A DNA stretch of 43,436 bases from an uncultured Muriicola sp. GTDB taxonomy: Bacteria; Bacteroidota; Bacteroidia; Flavobacteriales; Flavobacteriaceae. The number at the start of each line of letters is the position of its first letter. Position 1 is the first letter of the stretch. The translations under genes and the position numbers were made by a program. The notes below the pieces were generated by a model. The model had not been told where the DNA came from. It saw only the letters and a list, made by a program, of their open reading frames with translations, and did no database searches. Where the stretch lies: contig NZ_CAMYKH010000024.1 of the NCBI RefSeq assembly GCF_947258935.1, forward strand, positions 1 to 43,436, written 5' to 3'. Below, in pieces: positions 1 through 8,500 of the stretch.

Positions 1-1
1 A

Positions 2-529
2 AAACTGAGTAAGTACATCACAAATATCCATTTTGACAAGATGGGTAAGCTTCTGGTGCTCCTATCACTCGTTTACCTATATTTTAATATTAATGAGTAT
101 CTGGGCCCCGCTTTTAAAATGGTAGGGGTTGAAGGGGAACATATCACAGAACTTTTTGTTGGTAATTATGCCCCCATGTATTGGTTTGTTCAATTAGGTG
201 GACTTGTTTTACCTATTATTTTCTTAATGTTCAACAGGTTTCGTAAACCACTGCCAATATTAATTATATCAGTGTTTGTAGTTCTAGGAGCTTGGTTTAA
301 ACGCTTTTTAATTGTAATCCCTTCACTTCAACATCCATATTTACCTATTCAGGGAGTTGATGAGTCCTACTTACACTATAATCCAACCTGGGAAGAATGG
401 GCAATTACCATATCATCTTTTGCCTGGTTATTACTAATTATTACAGTGCTTATTAAATTGTTTCCGGTAATCCCTGTTAAAAAATATAAACATGGTTCTG
501 AAACCGTCTTTGAACAAAATATTTTCTAA
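2..529 (+). CDS. NrfD/PsrC-family quinol-interacting membrane subunit, 3' part
   Basis: The reading frame is open from base 2, so the gene begins upstream of the window and only its C-terminal ~175 residues are present; the ATG at 41 is internal. Four hydrophobic segments are visible, with charged loops between them. The motif FNINEYLGP, a WFVQLGG helix, a RFRKPLP loop and an ESYLHYNPTWEEWAIT segment before the last helix resemble the C-terminal half of NrfD/PsrC-type integral membrane subunits, which exchange electrons with menaquinol in molybdo- or multiheme oxidoreductase complexes. The iron-sulfur and catalytic subunits expected for such a complex would lie upstream and are not visible. 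The next gene starts one base after the stop, and a cytochrome c follows, so this looks like the end of a respiratory operon. Family assignment is from recognition, not a search. Confidence 0.75.
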   Translation, partial: KLSKYITNIHFDKMGKLLVLLSLVYLYFNINEYLGPAFKMVGVEGEHITELFVGNYAPMYWFVQLGGLVLPIIFLMFNRFRKPLPILIISVFVVLGAWFKRFLIVIPSLQHPYLPIQGVDESYLHYNPTWEEWAITISSFAWLLLIITVLIKLFPVIPVKKYKHGSETVFEQNIF

Positions 530-530
530 A

Positions 531-1115
531 ATGAAATCTAATAAAAATCTATATGGCTGTTTTCTGAAAATCATTCTCATAACGCATTTGTTTTTCATAG
601 GTAACTCTAATATTTATGCACAGGATTCATTAGCTGTTGCTGAAGTCTCTCTTTCCTTCTCGGATGCAAATGATGTCAAAACTATCATAGCTACAGCTGT
701 AGATGCCTCGGGTTTACCTATTGAAGAACTCGATTTATATTTTTTTGTGACAAGAACGTTTAGTTTATTGCCTATTGGAGATGTTTTTAATACTACGGAC
801 GAAAATGGAGTTGTCGAAATAGAATTTCCATATGATTTACCGGGCGATACTGAAGGTAATGTTGAAATCGTGGTCAAAATTATTGAATCTGATTTATATA
901 ATGATCTTACCCTTAATGTGTTAAAAAAATGGGGTGTTCCAACAACTCCATTAGATCAATCTGAGGAAAAAAGATCTTTGTGGGCAGCTGCAGCAAATGC
1001 TCCGATTACCCTTGTTTTGGCCACTAGTGGTATGATTCTTGTAATATGGTTCATAATAGGTTATATTATTTTTAAGCTCTTTAAAATCAGTAGAATAAAA
1101 CCAGTAAAATCTTAA
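531..1115 (+). CDS. Exported one-TM protein of the NrfD cluster, function unknown
   Basis: A 194-residue protein. I chose the ATG at 531, one base after the NrfD stop, rather than the upstream ATG at 492, because it puts a signal peptide at the N-terminus (hydrophobic residues ~9-24, then a YAQ-D cleavage-like site near residue 31) and removes a 38-base overlap. Residues ~35-130 form a beta-rich domain with an Ig/carboxypeptidase-regulatory-like look (a TDENGVVEIEF stretch), and residues ~158-183 are a C-terminal membrane helix followed by a basic tail. The bulk should therefore sit in the periplasm, tethered by the last helix. I do not recognise a named family. Its position between an NrfD subunit and a cytochrome c suggests an accessory subunit or assembly factor of that complex. 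Confidence 0.7.
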   Translation: MKSNKNLYGCFLKIILITHLFFIGNSNIYAQDSLAVAEVSLSFSDANDVKTIIATAVDASGLPIEELDLYFFVTRTFSLLPIGDVFNTTDENGVVEIEFPYDLPGDTEGNVEIVVKIIESDLYNDLTLNVLKKWGVPTTPLDQSEEKRSLWAAAANAPITLVLATSGMILVIWFIIGYIIFKLFKISRIKPVKS

Positions 1116-1142
1116 GTTGATATTCATTTAAACCCTTTAACC

Positions 1143-1553
1143 ATGAAAAAACAGTTTATACTTTTAAGTACAGTAGTTATAGGAAGTTTCGTTCTGTTGT
1201 CAATGACTATTATAAAATCTAACCTGCAAGACTCGTGGGAAGTACCTGCTAAATATCAAAAAATGGTAAATCCTTATGCCGACGCTGCAGATGACGAAAG
1301 AATAGGACGCATCTTATATGCTAAACATTGTAAATCATGTCATGGCTCCAAAGGAAAGGGCGATGGAACGAAAGCAAAATCGATTGATACACCCATTGGT
1401 GATTTTACAGAGGCTTCATTTAAACAGCAAACAGACGGCAGCATGTACTATAAGTCATTCATAGGACGAGATGACATGCCTAGTTTTATAAAGAAGATTC
1501 CGGATGATGAGGAACAATGGATGTTAGTCAATTATATAAAAAACTTAAAGTAA
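1143..1553 (+). CDS. Mono-heme cytochrome c, exported
   Basis: A 136-residue protein with an N-terminal hydrophobic segment (residues ~4-24) that acts as signal peptide or anchor. The class I cytochrome c heme site CKSCH lies at residues 63-67, preceded by a helix with GRILYAKHC and followed by GSKGKGDG. The likely distal heme ligand is Met112 in GRDDMPSF, and the C-terminal helix (EEQWMLVNYIKNL) is typical of the fold. It lies 27 bases after the preceding gene in the same direction, so it probably belongs to the NrfD operon and carries electrons to or from that complex in the periplasm. The exact redox partner cannot be read from the sequence. Confidence 0.85.
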   Translation: MKKQFILLSTVVIGSFVLLSMTIIKSNLQDSWEVPAKYQKMVNPYADAADDERIGRILYAKHCKSCHGSKGKGDGTKAKSIDTPIGDFTEASFKQQTDGSMYYKSFIGRDDMPSFIKKIPDDEEQWMLVNYIKNLK

Positions 1554-1638
1554 AAGTTGAGCTTATACTACATCTCTTAGCTGAAAAACGGATTAACTAA
1601 ACTCTTTATCTTATTTATGGAATAGTCATATATTCATT

Positions 1639-1646
1639 TACTTTTG
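1639..1646 (+). promoter_or_regulatory. Candidate -7 element (TAnnTTTG) before the lipoprotein gene
   Basis: TACTTTTG matches the flavobacterial -7 consensus and lies 59 bases before the ATG at 1706, in a 152-base gap after the cytochrome gene. No clear TTG is seen 17-23 bases upstream, so the call is weak. It would make the lipoprotein gene a separate transcript. Confidence 0.3.
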
Positions 1647-1705
1647 ATTAAATAAACGGTCTAATCACCAAACAAATTCACTAATCTGATATTGAAATAC
1701 TTACA

Positions 1706-2464
1706 ATGACAACCTATAAAAACTTTCTAATACCCGTATTTATTATTCTAATACTCTCTGGCTGTAGACAAGGCCCAAAAACTGCTGAACCCTACACCAT
1801 CACCAGGGCTATTGATAAAAATGCTAAAAGCAGTGAGGTGAATTACGAAATGCGTGAGGTAGTCATTAAGGAATTGCAACCTACTCCCAAATATATCTAC
1901 GCCAGGGTACAGGAAGGCGAACAATTTTATTGGATCGCAACTCAAAAACAAGATCTGGAAATCGGAAAACCCTATTTATACAATGAATCACTTCTGAAAA
2001 CTCAATTTGAGAGCAAAGAATTTGATCGAATTTTCGACACACTTTTCCTGGTGACTACTCTTGTCCCAAAGGATCATGGTATTATAGAAGGTACCTTCCA
2101 TGGCAGCCAAAAAAGTAATGAAAAGATCGCTGTGATAAAAGAAGTGATCGCCAAGCAAGACAGTGCTGCCATCTTTATGGGTGCCGTTCGAATTGCGGAT
2201 CTCGTTAATAATCCAGGGAAATACGAGGGCAATGAAGTAGTCATAAGCGGGGAATGCGTTAAAGTGAATGCAAATATTCTGGATAGAAATTGGTTACATT
2301 TAAAAGATGGAAGCAAGGACGATTTTGATCTTATTGTTACTTCCGATGAACAGGTACAAAAAGGAAATAAGATAACTATCCGCGGTATTGTGCGACTGAA
2401 TGCAGATTTTGGCAGCGGCTATTCCTACCCTATTCTGATAGAAAACGGTCGACTAGTAGATTAA
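1706..2464 (+). CDS. Lipoprotein with NrfJ-like domain and OB-fold domain
   Basis: A 252-residue protein with a lipoprotein signal: a hydrophobic stretch followed by LSGC, lipidated Cys at residue 20. Residues ~48-115 resemble the small domain seen in NrfJ-type proteins (YIYARVQEGEQFYWIAT, a KVxxGxxx-like turn, then FESKEFDRIFDTLF). Residues ~160-250 look like a tRNA_anti/OB-fold: VVISGECVKVN, NWLHLKDG, then NKITIRGIV. Similar OB-fold proteins are often labelled DNA-binding, but an envelope lipoprotein is unlikely to bind DNA. It follows a cytochrome c gene by 152 bases, and NrfJ-type proteins are linked to respiratory complexes, so a role in envelope electron transfer or cofactor handling is an inference. 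The gene converges on the giant adhesin gene with 37 bases between stops. Confidence 0.65.
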   Translation: MTTYKNFLIPVFIILILSGCRQGPKTAEPYTITRAIDKNAKSSEVNYEMREVVIKELQPTPKYIYARVQEGEQFYWIATQKQDLEIGKPYLYNESLLKTQFESKEFDRIFDTLFLVTTLVPKDHGIIEGTFHGSQKSNEKIAVIKEVIAKQDSAAIFMGAVRIADLVNNPGKYEGNEVVISGECVKVNANILDRNWLHLKDGSKDDFDLIVTSDEQVQKGNKITIRGIVRLNADFGSGYSYPILIENGRLVD

Positions 2465-2501
2465 GGTCTCCTTCTAAGGAATTTATTTTAAGTAGATTCA
2501 C

Positions 2502-5500
2502 TTATCGATAAAGGGTAAAATGCCCAACATACTGTTGCTTTTCTTTGTCATTGGCATTCACTACATACCAGTAATCACCGGTGGGTAGTTCACTTCCCTC
2601 ATAGGTTCCATCCCAGGAAGTTACCTGGTCTAGCACAGCTACAACACGACCATATCTATCGTAGATCTTCACATCTATGTTAGGGAAGAAATCTCTGTTT
2701 CTAGGATACCAGACATCATTGTTGTTATCCCCGTCTGGCGTGAAGAAATTAGGAATATCGAGCATCCCGGTAAAATCGAACGGGATGGCCATTACAGCTA
2801 CACACCCCTGCTGATCTACTACCCGCACAGTTACAGTAGCGTCTGCATTCACCTCATAGATATTTACACTGCCATAGGAAACATCCTGGAAGAAATATTC
2901 ATACCCACCAAAACCACCCGTAGCAGTTGCTGTGAGCTCATTAGGCCCGGATTTGATCAGATCGAGTGTTAGCGGATCATAACTATCAATCGTAAAATCG
3001 ACAAAAGTGCTACATCCATTAGAATGGTAAATATATACGGTATGGTCACCCGGTGGAAGATCGCCCCATGTACGTTCTATATCTGCCAGAGCGGTAATAG
3101 CATCAGTTGGATCTGCAGGATCCAGAGCGAACATCAATTCCGGATATTGGGTAATATCCTGTACAGATACGGTAGCAGTGCTATTAGGGAAGATTCCAGT
3201 GCAGCCATAACTAACAAGGGCTTCAGGTATTAATTCTATGCCAATTCCTACCGGGACAATTACATTGGTCTCACATCCCCTCGCATCTCTGATAAATACC
3301 ACATAGGTATCTCCTCCACGGAGGTTATTAAATGTCATGGTTGGGTTAGGCGCAAAATCGGCCGGATCGGAAGAATTGAGGGAAAATTCATAAGGTGCTG
3401 TACCTCCATTTACAGTTACAGTGACCGAACCATCTTCATCACCCAAACAAGTTTCAGGAATAGAATTACCTATACCGGCAACCAATTCAGTGGGCTCCAT
3501 GATGGTGACCGTTTGTGTAATAGTACACCCCAGTTCGTCCTGAATGATGATCTCATAACTTCTTGGTTCCAGATCGGTGAAGGTCTTTCTATTTGGAAAT
3601 AAAGGATCGTCTCCTTCGAAAAATTCACTCAACTGATCGGAAATGGAATAACGTATGATCCCTGTTCCTCCACTGGCCTCAATAATGATCTGTCCATCAA
3701 TATCACCGTAACAACTAACAGGAACTGCTTCCAAATAGTCCAAGACTAATGGCGGCGGATCTACTATGGTGATGGGGGTGGAAATCGCCGTACAGCCTCC
3801 ACTTTCGGCATACACCCAGTACGTACCAGGACCAAGATCTCTGAAAATTCCTGATGCTTGCGCAGATCTTTCAGTATTTAAGGCATTTGGGAAAGGCGGC
3901 ACATCCGAATTCAACAAGGTATAGACATAGTTTCCTATTCCCCCAAAGGCTTCAGAACGAATGATCCCGGTGGCTTCCCCTGCACAATTAATAGTGGCAT
4001 TGGTAAGATCTAATGAGATTACAAGCGGTGCAGCCGGATCCAAAGAGATCTGGTTGGAGATCTCAAACGGACAGCCATTAGAATTTTGCACATCATACTG
4101 GAACGGTCCCGGATCGAGCGTAATGTCTTCCGAAATCTGAACAACAGTTGCTAAAGGATCTAAGGTATTAAACGGGATAAAAGGATCCGCAGTGCCAGAT
4201 CTTCTGTAGAAATAACTTATTCCCGGTTCCGGATTAGTGACTGTTAATTCCATAATACCTATATCACCACATCCGGGTGGTTGTAATTCTACTAATTCAG
4301 TGATCACAACTTCAGGATCTAAGATGGTGATAGGGATGGTTGTATAACTACATGCCCATCCATCAAAAACGGTTATGGTATAATCCCCAGCCGATAGATT
4401 TGCAAAGGAAGGAGTGGTTTGTAATCCACTGCTTGTTCCTTCTGAAATTCTATTTAATTGATACAGATAATTTCCTGCCCCCTGACCTCCACTTAAATTG
4501 AATGCCTCTATGACACCATTATTATCATTGTTACATTGTAAGGGCGTCGTGATCTGAATATCCGCATAAATAGGCGTAGGTAATAATAAAGTAATGGTAT
4601 TGGTAGCTATACATCCTTCAATATCCCGGATATTGATGGTATATGTGCCCTCCGAAAGATTAGTAATACTCATATTGGTACTTGGGTAGTCTTGAATAAC
4701 GGTAAATCCGTCTGGAGCAATAACCTGATATTCATAGGTTCCCCATCCACCATCGCCGGTTAGAAAGATCTCTCCAATTCCAGGAATAGCACAAGTTACT
4801 TCAGCGGTTTGCTGAGCTACCACAGTTAAGGCCCTATCGGGTTGCCTAACTGTTGTGACATTACTTACCGCATCACAGAAAGGCGTATCTAAAGCCTCTA
4901 CATGTACCACAAGATTTCCAGCGGGTAAGCCAGTAATTACACCAGGATTTTGGCCAACTATATTGGTGTCGAATGTTCCGGTTACACCGGTAGTAGTTTC
5001 CACACCGGTATTATCTCTTGAAAACACCTCGTAATTATAAATTCCTGTATACCCATTTATCTGTATGCTAATTTCTCCATCGGAGCCGTTGAAACAGGTT
5101 ACAGGCTTTACCTCAGCAATAACTGCATCAATGGTGTTGTACTCCGGCACATTAACTACAGCTGTTAGGTATGAACATCCTGCGTTGCCAATATCTGTAA
5201 CACTAAAGATATAATCTCCGGGTGTACTGATACTCCATACAACCCTGTCCGTTCCTCCAGAATTCTGGATCGGGGCAGATCCTAATGGAAGTATTTCTAC
5301 ATCATAATTACCCGGTCCTTGATCCATAATGATCTCTATTGATCCCGGATTTACACCAACACCGGTAGCATCACAGCTAAGCGGATTTACCAAATAAGTA
5401 AAGGTCAGATCCGTGGGAGCGTTGATCGTAATAGTATCTGTGATTTCACATCCGTTCTGATCCCTGGCCGTGAGAATAATAGTTTGATTTGTACCATTAT

Positions 5501-8500
5501 CGATCACCTCAAAAGTATTACTGGTCTGGAAATTGGTACCGTCAAAAGCAGGAGTACCGTCATTCATACTGTAGGTATACGGTGCGGTACCGGTATCAAT
5601 GCCACTACCATCACCATTGGTATCGGTATAAATGGTAATTGTGGCAGTGTTAAATCGGTTACTGCTGGGATCACAGGTAAAATCTGTATTCACTGCGTTG
5701 ATCTGTAAAGGCGAAGGTTCTGTGATGATCACATCGCCAGATCTGTCTGTACATCCCCTATCCGAGATCACTTCTACCTGATAGGTTCCGGGTGCTAAAT
5801 TATCAAAAAGAGCTACCCCCTGAGGACCCTGAACAATGGTAGCCGTACCTCCATCGTATAAGATAAAAGAGAAGGGTGAGTCTGTATCAGTTCCGGGTTG
5901 TAATTCTACTGCTATATATCCATCATTGGCTCCGTTACAGGTAATATCTCCTTTAGGTGTAGCAGAGATCACCGGATTTATAACCACCGTTACGTCTACC
6001 GTAACAGTATCGTTACATAAAGGAATGGTATTAGAATCCAGATCTGTCACCAGGATGGTATAATTACCTGGAAGAAGATTAATAAAGACTGGGTCATTTA
6101 GCTGAACTATAGGTGGATTTATTCCATCATCCAATTCATATTCAAAATTACCACTACCTCCGCTTGTATTTACCGTGATGACACCGTCCCCGGCATTACA
6201 TGTTGGTTCGGTAGTAGCACTTGCAGATATCGCAAAAAAGTCGAATACCCTCGCTATAACAGTATTTGTACATCCATTCCCATCTCTAACGGTTATGGTG
6301 TAATCTCCGGGATTAGGCACTGTAAAATTGGGACTACTCTGGAAACCTCCACCTATATCGTACTGAAAGGTGTCTTCTGGGGCCGGACCTGTTGTTAAAG
6401 GACTGGTTACGTCTATGGTATAATTTGCCACAGCAGTACACTGATTACTAACATCTACTGTAGGTACAGGAACTCCGGGATCTGTGGTAACCGTAACCGT
6501 TGTAAAGCTTGTACATCCAAAACTATCCTGCACATAAAAATCATAATCGGCAGGATATGGTCCGGCAATTTCATAGGTGGTCTGTGCTGTAAACACTCCC
6601 GGTGCTGGGTTCCCGTTGGGCACATAGGCAAAACCGTAAGCTGGTGTTCCTCCATTTCCGCGTACTGTGACCAGTGCTCCAACATTACAGTTAGCAGGTT
6701 GGTTATCATCTATGACAATGGCGGGGACATTGGGAACAATATCTACCAGTGTACTTGCATTACAACTTGTGTTATCATCCTGAACGATGATCTGATAGTT
6801 CCCTGCCGGCAATCCGGTGAATGAGCCATTGTAGGGAATAGGTTCGTTCGTAAGTGATGTTGGTCCACTTATAATTGCTCCGGTATTGGTATCCTGCAAT
6901 TGTATTGTTATGTCTGCCGGAGAGCCTATCCCGGTAACCTCGAAATCGATAGTTCCATTCGAATTAGGGGCACATGCGGCCGATGTGGCAGTTGCGATCA
7001 CCGAAAGTGGTGAAGGACCTACTATTGGATCAATTTGTTCTATATAGATACATCCCAATGCATCCTGAACCTGGACAAAATAAGTAACGCCGAAAGTCAC
7101 TTGCCCTGCAAAATCATGGATATCAATCCCGTTGACATTGGCCGGAACCAGCGGATTACCCACTAAACCAAACAAGTACGGTGCTGTACCGCCACTAGCC
7201 TGAAATCTGTACGTAATCCAGGGGTCCGTACAGTTAAGTGGTGGCACATCAAGCGGTGTAAGGATAATCTGATTTTGTATTATGGTAACGGTATCCCTGT
7301 CTTCACAACCCGATGCATCCTGGGTAATGACAGTATAGGTTCCCGGAACTAAATTTGGAAAATTAACAGCAGTTAGTGCCGTTGGCCCAACGGTCGTAAT
7401 TGTTGTTCCATTTATGTCTTGTACTATATAGGTATAAAGGGAAGTACCGTTCACAACATTTGTTACATCAATAGATCCTTCTACCGTAGGGGCAGCACAA
7501 ACGGCATCATTTGCTACAACCGTAGCATCGATCGCTGCACTGGCATTGATGGTTGCTGAAAGTAACGGTGTGGTACATCCACGGCTATCCCGGATCATAA
7601 AAGTATTGTATACTCCGGGGGCAAAGCCAGAAAACACATTCTGAGGTCCAAAAGTTGCTCCACTATCGTCACTGTATTCATAGGGAGGCACCCCAAAAGT
7701 CGTATCCGCGGTTAATGTGATAATCCCGTTATCTTCCCCACAAGTTGTATCGGTTGGAGTAGCCGTTCCAACTATAGATTCCGGTGGCGAAATAGTAACC
7801 ACATTAGTTTCTGTAGTACATCCTCTGCTATCTGTCACTAAGAACTGAAAGGTTGTATCGGCAATTAGAGAACCATCATTAGGAATACTATAGACAAAGG
7901 AGTTACCTGTAATATTAGTTGCACTAGAAGTATAAGGTGCCCCATCTATACTCACTTCGTAAATATCGTAGTCACCTCCTGAAGGGTACCCATCGCTGAT
8001 AACAACCTGTATTTCAGCTGGTGGACCACCACAATTTAGTTCAGTAATGGTTGTCGCAATGGCCGAAATTTCGGGCTCAATAGTAACAGAAACGGTATCT
8101 CTACAATCATTGGCATCTGCCACTTCTATTGAATAGGCACCTGGAGTAAGTCCATTAAAGGAACTCCCTCCTACCCAAGGTCCGCCATTAATTCTATATT
8201 GATAAGGTGGTAATCCCCCTGCAGCATTTACAGCAATGGTAGCCTGGTCTACATTGTCATAGCAATAATCACTAGACGCAGTATCAATGGTCAAAACCGG
8301 GGCTGCTAATACGGTAAGGGTAAAGCTGTCTGTAATGGTACAACCGTTTGCATCTGTAACACTTACCTGGTACAGGCCATCTAGAGTTAAATTGGAAAAA
8401 GTATTACCATTCTTTGGCCCTCTTATTGAAAGGTCTGGTTGAGTTAGCGTATAGCGATTTCCGCCCCATCCACCGACGGTATTGATGGTAACACTACCAA

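Noticed and set aside
492-530. Upstream ATG at 492 for the one-TM protein
   Set aside because: It overlaps the NrfD frame by 38 bases and puts extra residues before the signal peptide; the ATG at 531 fits better.
2465-2490. Possible terminator between the lipoprotein and the giant gene
   Set aside because: TCCTTCTAAGGA followed by a T-rich stretch has only a 4-5 base-pair stem with a tiny loop; too weak to call.
5484-6063. Plus-strand open frames inside the giant adhesin gene (also at 3024, 9090, 10287 and 10510)
   Set aside because: They are antisense shadows of the repeat-coding frame, with no domain, signal or ribosome-binding feature.
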